From positions 1-50,351 of the forward strand of contig CANLIL010000015.1 in NCBI GenBank assembly GCA_947491305.1: a stretch of DNA of 50,351 bases, in the 5' to 3' direction. This DNA is from Flavobacteriales bacterium. Its GTDB lineage: Bacteria; Bacteroidota; Bacteroidia; Flavobacteriales_D; Crocinitomicaceae. Made by a program: the position numbers and the translations under genes. Every line of letters begins with the position of its first letter. The stretch's first letter is position 1. The notes beneath the pieces were generated by a model. The model saw only the letters and a program-made list of their open reading frames with translations. It was not told where the DNA came from and did not search any database. Below, in pieces: positions 9,437 to 17,913 of the stretch.

Positions 9437-12188
9437 TAATTTCTTTACTTGAAAAGCCTCTTTCAGTTTCAATTAATACGATATACGTTCCTTTTTGCAT
9501 ACCAGAAACAGAAATTGTTTCCTTGAAATTACTTACATTTTTGTAATTCATTTCGCGCGCTATTTTCCCTGAAAGATCTATTATTTTAATGGATAATCGA
9601 TCTAATTCTTCAGAAGGAATTGCAATGGTTAATTGATCGGATGCTGGAACAGGGTAAACAGAGAATTTAAATGCATTTGCTGTAAGTTCTTCGTAACCAA
9701 CGGTATTGATAATCGTTGGTTTTTGTTGTTTAACAGAGGTGTAAATGCGGTATTCTGCAGGCTTGAAAGTCAACGATGCTGAAGACTGTGTTAATGTAAT
9801 ACTATCTCCTGTGAAATATTCATACCATGTTCCTGTAGATGGAAATGCAACTGTTGAAGTTGTGTTTTGGACAGAGAAATTTCCGGCTATTACAACATTC
9901 ATCGAAGTATGTAAATAGGTCATTTTTTTCAAAGTTCCTGACAAAGAATATTGAAAAGTTCCATTTTTAAATACTTCATTATTTAAACGTAAGTCTAAAG
10001 TTGCTTTGTAAACATCGTATAATTGTCTTCTGTTATTGTCTAAATAATAATTCCATAAAATTGGTTTGTTACAAACGCGACAACCTAAATTAATACTTTT
10101 GTCGTAGCCTAATTCTCCAAATTGCCAAATCATTTTTGGCCCTGGTGTTGTCAGCATTATGACAGCTGCTGCTTGCGCTCGTAACAGTGCAACCGGTAAG
10201 TAGCGAACATTGTGAGCAGGGTTAGTTTGAACGCCAAAAGTCAAAGATTCATACATTCCTCGTTCTTCATCGTGGCTTTCAATATAAGTAACTAAATGAT
10301 TTTTTGTCCATGAACGAGAAGCGGCAACACCATTGGAAAAATTACTGCTATTCCCCTTCATCGCTCGGAGGTATTCATAATTTAAATTCCCCCATAATAA
10401 CATGCCATATTCAGCTAATATCTTTTCTTCGGCATTGTCTGCCCAATGCTCTAAAATGATATAAGTGGAGGGATTTACAGCCCATAAGGTATCTGCAATT
10501 CGTTTTAAAATATTAATTCGTGTAGTACTGTTGCCGGAAGCTGAATTAACAAATCCTTTGGTGTAATCCAAACGGTACCCATCAATATGGAATTCATCCA
10601 TCCAATAAAGCAATACACGATCTACATAGTCTTTAGTCGCTTGTACTTGGTGATTCAAATCATAGCCCCAACAATATGGTTCGTGTGGACAAATAGCATT
10701 AAACCATGGACTATTTGCTGCGGGTCTGTTATTTGTTGCGTCCCAATACATATTAACCATTGGGTTTTGCCCAAATGCATGATTTAATGCAATATCATTA
10801 ATGACGGCAATTCCTCGAGCATGACACGCATCAACAAATGCTTTAAAATGTTCTGGTGTTCCGTAATATTTATCTAAAGCCATATGGAAACTTGGATTGT
10901 ATCCCCAGCTTTCATTGTTCTCAAATTCATTGATTGGCATCAATTCAATGGCATTAATCCCTAAACTATCTAAATAATCTAAGGTATCAATCATTGTTAA
11001 ATAATCGTGTTTTGCGACAAAATCACGGGGCAATAATTCATAGATCATTAACTCTGTTTTGTCAGGTTTGGTGTAATTGTCATTTTGCCAAGAAAAATTA
11101 GTAGGATTTGTTTCAAATAAACTAATAAAGCCCGATGTTTTTCCCGATGGATAAGTATAAGGATTCGGATAAGTAGTAGCGCTAATGTTGTTATCGTTAT
11201 TAGGATCTGCAATTAAATAACTCAAAGGATCCGCAACTTTTAAATTATTATCCATCAAAAATTGGTATCCATAACGCGTCGATGGCGTTAAGTTGGAAAC
11301 GGTAATCCACCATGTAGTAGAATCTAACGAAAGATGCATGTGATAATTTAAGGATGGTAAAAAATCATTGAAATCACCTAATAAGTATACGTGTTGTTTG
11401 TGTGGTGCAAATAACCTAATCGTTACGGTTGAATCATTTACATAGTTTAATCCGTTTTTGGTATTTGCCGGAGGATTTACAAAATTTACTGGAGGATTCA
11501 CAATGTAATTAATACTGTCAATAATTGTTTGAGTTCCGTTATTTACAACAAATTCTAGAAGGTGTTGCCCAGCTGTTGCAACGGTTAAATTATGTGCTAA
11601 TTGTGTGTTGTTAGTTACTGAAGCGATGGTAACTCCATTGTCTTTGATGCTTAGTTGAGCTGCTTGATTTGATTTTCCGAGTAATGGTAATTGATCACCA
11701 ATATTTACTAATTGAGCGCTTGTCGGGGCAAAGAATTTTCCTAACAAACCACTATTTGATGGATATACATCGTAGTAGATATCGCTTCCATCTGCGTTTC
11801 TTCCAACAATTGTTCCGGCTGCATTTCTAAATACAAAGGCTAATTTTTGAACGATTGTTCCAGCTGGATAACCATAAAATGTTCCTAAATTAATGGTGAT
11901 TTGGTGTAAATTATTCCCCAAACTCGTCATTAAAACAGTTGCATCTGCTGTTCCCCAAGCGCCTTTTACAAATTTCCAATCTGAAGCGGATGTACTGGCT
12001 GAAGTGATTAACCCAGCATGCATGTAAACAGGTGAAACGCCTGTAAGTGCTCCATTTCCCTCTGTTGCTTTATAAGTTATGGTTACAATATCTGTACTTG
12101 TTGGAAATGCAGGTGAAATATTCAGAATTTGAGCGAATGATTGAACTGAATTTGCAATTAAAAATAAAGTAAAAAGTAACTTTTTCAT
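9426..12188 (-). CDS. Secreted GH13 family enzyme with N-terminal binding modules and T9SS sorting domain
   Basis: Amylolytic enzyme of 920 residues. I start it at the ATG at 12188, which begins a clear signal peptide (MKKLLFTLFLIANSVQSFAQ). The in-frame start at 12227 would add 13 residues and run through a terminator hairpin. The N-terminal module (~20-145) resembles the adjacent 236-residue secreted protein. A CBM48-like early-set domain containing YLLGDFNDF (~270-360) precedes the GH13 barrel. Its four regions are intact: DIALNH (D465), GYRLDY (nucleophile D541), LEHW (acid/base E580) and ESHDE (D640). A type A sorting domain (YPVPASDQ onward) ends the protein. The CBM48-GH13 layout suggests a pullulanase, branching or maltogenic type of activity, but specificity cannot be read here. 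Its 3' end overlaps the convergent 919-residue gene by 11 bases. Confidence 0.9.
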   Translation of the reverse strand: MKKLLFTLFLIANSVQSFAQILNISPAFPTSTDIVTITYKATEGNGALTGVSPVYMHAGLITSASTSASDWKFVKGAWGTADATVLMTSLGNNLHQITINLGTFYGYPAGTIVQKLAFVFRNAAGTIVGRNADGSDIYYDVYPSNSGLLGKFFAPTSAQLVNIGDQLPLLGKSNQAAQLSIKDNGVTIASVTNNTQLAHNLTVATAGQHLLEFVVNNGTQTIIDSINYIVNPPVNFVNPPANTKNGLNYVNDSTVTIRLFAPHKQHVYLLGDFNDFLPSLNYHMHLSLDSTTWWITVSNLTPSTRYGYQFLMDNNLKVADPLSYLIADPNNDNNISATTYPNPYTYPSGKTSGFISLFETNPTNFSWQNDNYTKPDKTELMIYELLPRDFVAKHDYLTMIDTLDYLDSLGINAIELMPINEFENNESWGYNPSFHMALDKYYGTPEHFKAFVDACHARGIAVINDIALNHAFGQNPMVNMYWDATNNRPAANSPWFNAICPHEPYCWGYDLNHQVQATKDYVDRVLLYWMDEFHIDGYRLDYTKGFVNSASGNSTTRINILKRIADTLWAVNPSTYIILEHWADNAEEKILAEYGMLLWGNLNYEYLRAMKGNSSNFSNGVAASRSWTKNHLVTYIESHDEERGMYESLTFGVQTNPAHNVRYLPVALLRAQAAAVIMLTTPGPKMIWQFGELGYDKSINLGCRVCNKPILWNYYLDNNRRQLYDVYKATLDLRLNNEVFKNGTFQYSLSGTLKKMTYLHTSMNVVIAGNFSVQNTTSTVAFPSTGTWYEYFTGDSITLTQSSASLTFKPAEYRIYTSVKQQKPTIINTVGYEELTANAFKFSVYPVPASDQLTIAIPSEELDRLSIKIIDLSGKIAREMNYKNVSNFKETISVSGMQKGTYIVLIETERGFSSKEIIIE

Positions 12189-12210
12189 GAGCGAATTTTT
12201 TATTGTTGTA

Positions 12211-12240
12211 AAAAAAAGCCTAGACAAATGCCTAGGCTTT
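12211..12240 (-). terminator. Rho-independent terminator after the 236-residue secreted protein gene
   Basis: A perfect nine-base inverted repeat (AAAGCCTAG at 12215-12223, CTAGGCTTT at 12232-12240) is followed, on the minus strand, by a T-run (the A-run at 12211-12217 on plus). It lies between the two minus-strand glucan genes, so the upstream small gene can be transcribed alone, with the GH13 gene reached by read-through or by another promoter. Confidence 0.85.
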
Positions 12241-12259
12241 CCGTATTTTAAATGAAAAA

Positions 12260-12970
12260 TTATTTTTTCATTAATTTTCCTGTAGCTACTTTATCACCTG
12301 AAGCGATAGAGTAGATGTAAGAACCTGAAGTTAAGTTTTCAGTAGCAACTGTTACTTTTTCAACTCCTGTTGTAGTAGAAACTAATTTACCTGACAAGTC
12401 AAATAAAGATACTGTAGCTTCTGTTCCAGCAGCAAATGTGAAGTTTGTAGAAACTTCTGTTGGATTTGGAGCAACTGAAAAGTTCAATGTAGTTTCTTCA
12501 ACACCCAATTCTGCAAAATAAACAACGAAATCTGTACAAGTCGAATCAGCATTAAATCCTTTTCCCTCATTATCCCAAGGTCCTGTTGCACCATTAGCAG
12601 CTGCATTTAATACAAATTTAAATCCTAATAGAGGAGCAGTTACATTGTAGTATGTACTTGGGTTAAATGTACCAGAGAAAATTCCATTTCCATCGTTCGT
12701 TAACTGAATTGCATTCGTACCATTCCAATCAACACCATTAGCCCATCCTCCTGGAGTTAACATAGCGCCTGAATGAAAACCAATTGAAGTCCAAGTTGGA
12801 TCAATCTCTTTTCCTGCTGGTGAACAAATCATAGATACATCAACTGTAATTGTGATATCAGATGTTCCATCAGTTGTAATTGGAGAAATTGTAACTCCAG
12901 GCATGACAGATTGCGAAAACGCAGTAGCACCAAAAATTAATGCTGCACATAAAGTAAAGATTTTTTTCAT
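12260..12970 (-). CDS. Small secreted T9SS cargo protein, putative glucan-binding module
   Basis: Exported protein of 236 residues: signal peptide (to AFS, ~19), one beta-rich domain (~20-155) and a type A sorting domain starting at FSVAPNPTEV and ending KLMKK. The domain resembles the N-terminal module of the GH13 enzyme encoded downstream. Both have an ISP...ITIT opening, a (M/F)H(A/S)G segment, a GxG/GNN turn, a TFY/YYN-type strand, then (F/V)xxNAA-G and a closing D-(F/I)-(V/Y)-Y-(Y/F/D) strand. That likeness and the locus suggest a stand-alone starch-binding protein at the cell surface, but no binding residues can be assigned. It has two cysteines in the mature domain. A strong terminator follows, so its level may exceed that of the downstream enzyme. 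Confidence 0.8.
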   Translation of the reverse strand: MKKIFTLCAALIFGATAFSQSVMPGVTISPITTDGTSDITITVDVSMICSPAGKEIDPTWTSIGFHSGAMLTPGGWANGVDWNGTNAIQLTNDGNGIFSGTFNPSTYYNVTAPLLGFKFVLNAAANGATGPWDNEGKGFNADSTCTDFVVYFAELGVEETTLNFSVAPNPTEVSTNFTFAAGTEATVSLFDLSGKLVSTTTGVEKVTVATENLTSGSYIYSIASGDKVATGKLMKK

Positions 12971-13167
12971 AAAATTGTTTTTTAAAAGTAAATAATTTAG
13001 TTTAACTTAGTGTCAAATTGACGCTTAAAAATAGTTTATTTTTTAATACCAACAAAAATTTACATCATTTTTTTCAACATTTTTTTACTAAAAACCTAAA
13101 AAACCCCTATTTTCAAGGTGTTTCAACTAAATTAAAAGTTGTTAATAAATTAACATTTACTTCATTT

Positions 13168-14895
13168 TTAGCAATGTTCTCTCAAATCTTTGATGTTTAA
13201 CTGGATTGTGGATTTGTTTTTCCAAGTATTTGTTTCTAAAGTAAAAGCCACATCAAATGCCAATCCTTTTGCTGTTAATTCTTCTTTATTTGCTAAATTA
13301 AATCCAATTGCAGGGATTTGAATATCTGTATTAGGTTGCGTAATAACTAGCTTTAAATGATTTTCTCCAAGAATTTTTACATCTGTGGCATAGCAATTTG
13401 TAGCTAAAAATACGGGTTTCATATTTCCAGGACCAAAAGGCTCAAATTGTTCAAGAATACGTTTCAAACGGGGAATTTTCATTCTGTTTTCATGAGCAGT
13501 AAAAAGTTCAGCTAATGAAATTTCAAGATCAATTGATTGCGTTGGTAAGTGGTCTTCGATCGTTAAGTTTTTTTGAACATATTGTTCAAATGTATCTTGA
13601 AATTCAGCCACATTTTCTAGACTTAATGTTAAACCAGCCGCATGCGTATGTCCGCCAAATTGTTCTAGTAAATGACTACAAGAAGCAATGGCTGCATGAA
13701 TATCAAAATCATTTACCGTTCGTGCAGATCCAGTTGCTTTCCCATTGGATGCGGTTAAAACAATCGTTGGACGAAAATGCTGCTCAATTAAACGAGATGC
13801 TACAATACCTACAACACCTTTGTGCCAGTCTTCTTTAAAAACAACTGTCGATTTTTTATTTTTATAATTAGCATCATTTGCTATGATTTCCAATGCTTCA
13901 GAAGTGATTGTTTGATCTACTTTTTTCCGTTCTGAATTATCGGAATTAATGGCTTCTGCGATTGATTCGATGGCATTTACATTATCTGTAATCATTAATT
14001 CTACAGCATGTTTTCCAGAGCGTAATCTCCCTGCAGCATTGATCCTTGGCGCAATAGTAAAAACAACGTCTGTTAAATTTACAGGAAAATCGCGTTTTGC
14101 CAATTTTAACAACGCTTTAAATGCTGGTCGCGGACGTTCATTTAACAAAGCCATCCCATGGTGACATAAAATTCGATTTTCCCCAGTTACAGCAACAATA
14201 TCTGCGCCAATACTAACCGCCAATAAATCTAATAAGTTCATAAGTGGCGCTGTATCCCAATTGTTTTTTGCCGCTAATCCTTGTGCTAATTTGAAGCCAA
14301 CTCCACATCCAGATAATTCTTTAAATGGATAGTTACAATCAGCTTGTTTTGGATCTAAAACAATACAATCGGGAAGAATTTCTCCTGGATTATGGTGGTC
14401 ACAAACAATGAAATCAATCCCTTTTTCTTTTGCATAATTGACTTGATCTACTGACCGAATACCACAATCTAAACTAATTATTAATCCGACGTTGTTTTCA
14501 GCTGCAACATCGATTCCTTTGAAACTTACACCATATCCTTCAGAATAACGATCTGGAATGTAGTACTCAAGTTGTGTTGTGTGTTGACTCAAATACGAAT
14601 AAAGTAGTGCTACAGCAGTTGTTCCATCAACATCGTAATCGCCAAAGAGCAGAATTCTTTCCTTATTTTGGAGTGCTTTTGATAATCGATCAACAGCAAT
14701 TTCCATATTTTTCATTAAGAATGGATCGTGCAAATCGCTGAGTTTTGGCCGAAAGAAATCCTCCGCTTCTTCAAATGAAGTGATGCCCTGTTGGTTTAGT
14801 AGGGAAGCAATTATTCGATCGACTTTTAACGATGTACGAAGTGCTTCCAACTGAGTTGAATTTATTGCTTGTTTAACGAACCATTTTTTTTCCAT
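13168..14895 (-). CDS. recJ: Single-stranded-DNA-specific 5'-3' exonuclease RecJ
   Basis: Cytoplasmic DHH-family nuclease of 575 residues, normal for RecJ. The metal-binding motifs are intact: FGDYDVDG (84-91, with D86, D88 and D90), LDCG (~142-145) and CDHHNPGE (165-172). The DHHA1 region carries GGHTHAAGL, and an OB-fold-like C-terminal region holds FEPFGPGN. It degrades single-stranded DNA 5' to 3' in RecF-pathway recombination and in mismatch and base-excision repair. The RecF-pathway partner recO also occurs in this window, 30 kb away. The start ATG at 14895 is preceded by an A-rich leader. The AIM24-family gene lies 66 bases upstream on the same strand with no terminator between them, so co-transcription is possible. 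Confidence 0.96.
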   Translation of the reverse strand: MEKKWFVKQAINSTQLEALRTSLKVDRIIASLLNQQGITSFEEAEDFFRPKLSDLHDPFLMKNMEIAVDRLSKALQNKERILLFGDYDVDGTTAVALLYSYLSQHTTQLEYYIPDRYSEGYGVSFKGIDVAAENNVGLIISLDCGIRSVDQVNYAKEKGIDFIVCDHHNPGEILPDCIVLDPKQADCNYPFKELSGCGVGFKLAQGLAAKNNWDTAPLMNLLDLLAVSIGADIVAVTGENRILCHHGMALLNERPRPAFKALLKLAKRDFPVNLTDVVFTIAPRINAAGRLRSGKHAVELMITDNVNAIESIAEAINSDNSERKKVDQTITSEALEIIANDANYKNKKSTVVFKEDWHKGVVGIVASRLIEQHFRPTIVLTASNGKATGSARTVNDFDIHAAIASCSHLLEQFGGHTHAAGLTLSLENVAEFQDTFEQYVQKNLTIEDHLPTQSIDLEISLAELFTAHENRMKIPRLKRILEQFEPFGPGNMKPVFLATNCYATDVKILGENHLKLVITQPNTDIQIPAIGFNLANKEELTAKGLAFDVAFTLETNTWKNKSTIQLNIKDLREHC

Positions 14896-14961
14896 AGATG
14901 TGATTTTCTAAATTAAGATACAAAGAAAAATCATATCAAAAGAATTATTTCGAATTTAAAT

Positions 14962-15747
14962 TTAATCACCATTTAAAAAACTGCCTAAAATTCCTCCTTC
15001 TTCTTTTCTTCCACCAACAGATCCATACGATAATATTCGCGATGCTAATCGTGAAATGGGCAATGTTTGTAACCAAACTTCTCCTGGTCCATCTAATGTC
15101 GCATAGAAAAATCCTTCGCCACCAAAAAGTTTATTTTTAATGCCTCCAATAAATTCAATGTTATAGTTGATGGATTGCGTGTAGGCTACAATGCAACCTG
15201 TGTCAACTCTCAATCTTTCTCCAACTTGAAGCGTGCGTTTCATAATATGACCTCCAGCATGACAAAAAGCCATTCCATCGCCTTCTAATTTTTGCATAAT
15301 GAAACCTTCGCCACCAAATAAACCTGTTCCTAGTTTTCGTTGAAATTCAATTCCAACTGAAACACCTTTTGCAGCGCATAAAAAAGCGTCTTTTTGACAA
15401 ATAATTTTACCATTGTATTCCGACAAATCAATTGGAATTATTTTACCTGGATAAGGAGATGCGAAAGCTACTTTTGCTTTGCCAATACCGGTATGCGTGT
15501 AGGCTGTCATGAATAAACTTTCACCGGTCAACAAACGTTTTCCTGCACCCATAATTTTTCCAAAAATACCTGAGGAATTTGATTTATCACTTCCGTCACC
15601 AAAAATTGTTTCCATTTGAATGCCATTTTCCATATACATGAACGACCCTGCTTCTGCGATAGCCGTTTCATTTGGATCCAATTCAATTTCTACCAATTGC
15701 ATTTCTTCACCGTGGATGAAGTAATCGATTTCATGATTTGTTTTCAT
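14962..15747 (-). CDS. AIM24 / TIGR00266 family protein
   Basis: Protein of about 261 residues using the ATG at 15747. A TTG at 15768 would add seven residues (MILKFKK) but is a poorer start because the conserved family sequence begins just after MKTNHEIDYFIHG. The body is an AIM24/DUF124 beta-roll with internally repeated glycine-rich strands: GEEMQLVEIELDPNETAIAEAGSF-type near the N-terminus, LFGGEGFIMQKLEGDG in the middle and LFGGEGFFYATLDGPG near the C-terminus. The repeated LFGGEGF motif suggests a two- or three-fold internal duplication. The family is widespread in bacteria and related to yeast mitochondrial AIM24, but its molecular function is unknown. There is no signal peptide or membrane segment, so it is probably cytoplasmic. 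Confidence 0.85.
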   Translation of the reverse strand: MKTNHEIDYFIHGEEMQLVEIELDPNETAIAEAGSFMYMENGIQMETIFGDGSDKSNSSGIFGKIMGAGKRLLTGESLFMTAYTHTGIGKAKVAFASPYPGKIIPIDLSEYNGKIICQKDAFLCAAKGVSVGIEFQRKLGTGLFGGEGFIMQKLEGDGMAFCHAGGHIMKRTLQVGERLRVDTGCIVAYTQSINYNIEFIGGIKNKLFGGEGFFYATLDGPGEVWLQTLPISRLASRILSYGSVGGRKEEGGILGSFLNGD

Positions 15748-15818
15748 TTTTTTAAATTTTAGAATCAAATTTAGTATTTAATAAATTCTAAAAATCACCC
15801 ATTTTCACAATAAATGAT

Positions 15819-15850
15819 AAAAAAAAGCCACCTGAAAATCAGATGGCTTT
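15819..15850 (-). terminator. Rho-independent terminator downstream of the acyl-CoA dehydrogenase gene
   Basis: A twelve-base stem (AAAGCCACCTGA at 15824-15835 with TCAGATGGCTTT at 15839-15850, containing one G-U wobble on the minus-strand RNA) is followed on the minus strand by a U-run (A-run on plus upstream of 15824). It lies 20 bases past the acyl-CoA dehydrogenase stop and separates that gene from the AIM24/recJ pair. Confidence 0.85.
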
Positions 15851-15869
15851 AAATTTGAACAAGTTAATT

Positions 15870-17075
15870 TTATTTTAAATCAGGCATTTCTCTTGTGAAA
15901 GCTGGGATTCCTGTAATATCCATTCCTGTAATTAACAAGTGAATGTCGTGCGTACCTTCATAGGTAACTACAGATTCTAAATTTGCCATGTGTCGCATGA
16001 TTGAGTATTCACTTGTAATTCCCATTCCACCATGAATTTGACGTGCTTCACGCGCAATGTTTAAAGCGATTTCAACATTGTTGCGTTTTGCCATTGAAAT
16101 TTGTGCAGATGTTGCTTTTCCTTCGTTACGTAATTGACCCAAACGCAATGTTAACAATTGTGCTTTTGTAATTTCGGTAATCATTTCAGCTAATTTCTTT
16201 TGAATTAATTGAAATGCGCCAATCGGAACACCAAATTGTGTGCGTTCTTTAGAATAGCGTAATGCTTGATCGTAACAATCCATTGCAGCACCTAATGCGC
16301 CCCATGCAATTCCAAAACGAGCAGAATCCAAACAGCTTAAAGGCGCTCCTAATCCTGAACGACCTGGTAAAATATGAGATTTAGGAACTTTAACATCTAC
16401 AAAAATTAATTCGCCCGTTGAAGAAGCACGCAACGATAATTTACCGTGCATTTCAGGAGTAGAAAAACCTTCCATTCCACGTTCAACAACAATCCCATAA
16501 ATTCTTCCTGTTTCATCTTTTGCCCAAACTACAGCGATATCAGCAAATGGGGCATTTGAAATCCACATTTTAGCACCATTCAAAATCACATTTTCTCCAT
16601 CACCTGCATCTTTGAAATTGGTTGTCATTCCACCAGGATTTGAACCATGATCAGGCTCTGTTAACCCAAAACAACCCATCATTTCGCCTGTCGCTAATTT
16701 TGGTAAGTATTTTTGTTTTTGCTCTTCAGAACCATATTTCCAAATCGGATACATTACTAATGAAGACTGAACAGAAGCAGTTGAACGCAATCCAGAATCA
16801 CAACGTTCCAATTCTTGCATTATTAAACCATAAGAAATATGATCTAAACCTGGTCCTCCATACTCTTCAGGAATGTATGGACCAAAAGCACCAATTTCTC
16901 CTAAACCACTTAAAAGGTTATTTGGGAACGTTGCTTTTTCATAATGCTCATCGATAATGGGTGACACTTCTTTTTTAACCCAAGCTCGTGCTGAATCTCT
17001 TACCAATTTGTGTTCGTCCGATAAAAGGTCATCCATGTTAAAATAATCTGGATGTGTATATAAATCCGTTCTCAT
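15870..17075 (-). CDS. Acyl-CoA dehydrogenase, glutaryl-CoA dehydrogenase type
   Basis: FAD-dependent cytoplasmic dehydrogenase of 401 residues. The sequence follows glutaryl-CoA dehydrogenase closely. GLRSTASVQSSLVMYP (96-110) carries the arginine (R97) that in this subfamily binds the distal carboxylate of glutaryl-CoA. CFGLTEPDHGSNPGGM (135-150) is the flavin-contact signature. TYEGTHDIH (371-379) supplies the catalytic glutamate E373. The expected reaction is oxidation and decarboxylation of glutaryl-CoA to crotonyl-CoA in lysine/tryptophan breakdown, passing electrons to ETF. It stands as a single gene with its own terminator, divergent from the DUF4271-hemD pair. An isovaleryl- or butyryl-CoA role is less likely given the arginine and the TYEGTHDIH motif. 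Confidence 0.88.
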   Translation of the reverse strand: MRTDLYTHPDYFNMDDLLSDEHKLVRDSARAWVKKEVSPIIDEHYEKATFPNNLLSGLGEIGAFGPYIPEEYGGPGLDHISYGLIMQELERCDSGLRSTASVQSSLVMYPIWKYGSEEQKQKYLPKLATGEMMGCFGLTEPDHGSNPGGMTTNFKDAGDGENVILNGAKMWISNAPFADIAVVWAKDETGRIYGIVVERGMEGFSTPEMHGKLSLRASSTGELIFVDVKVPKSHILPGRSGLGAPLSCLDSARFGIAWGALGAAMDCYDQALRYSKERTQFGVPIGAFQLIQKKLAEMITEITKAQLLTLRLGQLRNEGKATSAQISMAKRNNVEIALNIAREARQIHGGMGITSEYSIMRHMANLESVVTYEGTHDIHLLITGMDITGIPAFTREMPDLK

Positions 17076-17145
17076 ATTGATTTTAAATTTAGGGTGTAAA
17101 ATTAAATATATTTTGTGACTTTATACAATTCTAAGTCGAGGTTAT

Positions 17146-17153
17146 TAACTTTG
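17146..17153 (+). promoter_or_regulatory. Putative -7 element for the DUF4271-hemD transcript
   Basis: TAACTTTG matches the Bacteroidota TAnnTTTG element exactly and ends 32 bases before the TTG start of the DUF4271 gene. No clear TTTG -33 partner is at the usual spacing, so the call rests on the -7 element and position alone. Confidence 0.4.
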
Positions 17154-17185
17154 TATTTTAAATTACAACAATTATTATACAAACT

Positions 17186-17878
17186 TTGTTTTCAATCGTT
17201 CAAAATACCAGCAATTCTATCCCTTCAGCATTGAATTTGAGAGCTGAAAATTATACGTTGTATGTATTACTATTTATTATTGTTTCTATCTTGTTAATTG
17301 CTTTAGCTAAATTGAGTAATTCAAAAACATTTAAAATACTACTTGAAGTTAATACGAAAGGTGCAACAATTGAACAATATTTAAGGGAAAATATGCGAAC
17401 AGGATCCTTGGCATCCATTGCTTTATTAATTAATTATTATGCTGTAATTTTTGTATTATTTTTTCTGACATTAAAAAATGGCTATCACTTAAACCTTTCA
17501 ATTTCATTAACGATTTCAGTGATTGCGCCAATTTCATTGCTTATTTATGACATGATTGGAATAGTCTTTATTGGGTTAATAACAGGCGAATTCAAACGCC
17601 TCAAAAGCATACTTCTTGTAACAATAACTACGAATCAAATTACGGGTATTGTATTGTTTTTACTTGCATTATTCTGGACTTTAAACCCACAATTTGGCGC
17701 GTTATTTTTTAAATTATCTGTAAGTATTTTTTTGATTAAAGTACTGTTTAGGATCATTAAAGGAATATATATAATTTTAAACAACGGCGTTTCGTTGTAT
17801 TATATTATTTTGTATTTTTGCACGCTCGAAATTTTACCCTTAATGGTTTTAAGCTATTTTTTTTGGGGTAATTTATAG
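17186..17878 (+). CDS. DUF4271 family membrane protein
   Basis: Inner-membrane protein of 230 residues with about six hydrophobic segments (roughly 28-44, 74-93, 105-132, 143-164, 170-195, 203-226). It fits the DUF4271 family, which in Bacteroidota is commonly encoded directly upstream of uroporphyrinogen-III synthase, as here. The only reasonable start is a TTG at 17186, or a TTG about 45 bases further in. The first in-frame ATG would remove the first membrane helix. Its function is unknown; the hemD link suggests a role tied to haem metabolism or only shared transcription. It lies 35 bases before hemD. Confidence 0.75.
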   Translation: MFSIVQNTSNSIPSALNLRAENYTLYVLLFIIVSILLIALAKLSNSKTFKILLEVNTKGATIEQYLRENMRTGSLASIALLINYYAVIFVLFFLTLKNGYHLNLSISLTISVIAPISLLIYDMIGIVFIGLITGEFKRLKSILLVTITTNQITGIVLFLLALFWTLNPQFGALFFKLSVSIFLIKVLFRIIKGIYIILNNGVSLYYIILYFCTLEILPLMVLSYFFWGNL

Positions 17879-17913
17879 AGATAGTTAGGATTTTCTAAGT
17901 AATTATTGAAAAG

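Noticed and set aside
12189-12227. Upstream start adding 13 residues to the second GH13 protein
   Set aside because: It would place the terminator hairpin inside the coding region and spoil the signal peptide that begins at 12188.
13012-13022. Inverted repeat GTCAAATTGAC upstream of the 236-residue protein gene as an operator
   Set aside because: It is short, occurs once, and AT-rich palindromes of this size are expected by chance; part of it could equally be a degraded -7 element.
13018-13200. 60-residue plus-strand reading frame in the gap between the 236-residue protein gene and recJ
   Set aside because: It is low-complexity Phe/Asn/Lys sequence from AT-rich DNA, runs into the recJ 3' end antisense, and has no family resemblance.
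13515-13838. 107-residue frame antisense to recJ
   Set aside because: It lies fully inside recJ, whose motifs are intact; the composition is typical of a shadow frame.
15748-15768. TTG start extending the AIM24-family protein by seven residues
   Set aside because: An ATG at 15747 directly precedes the conserved family sequence, and the extension has no conserved character.
16622-16957. 111-residue frame antisense to the acyl-CoA dehydrogenase gene
   Set aside because: It is inside a well-conserved gene and has no recognisable motif or start signal.
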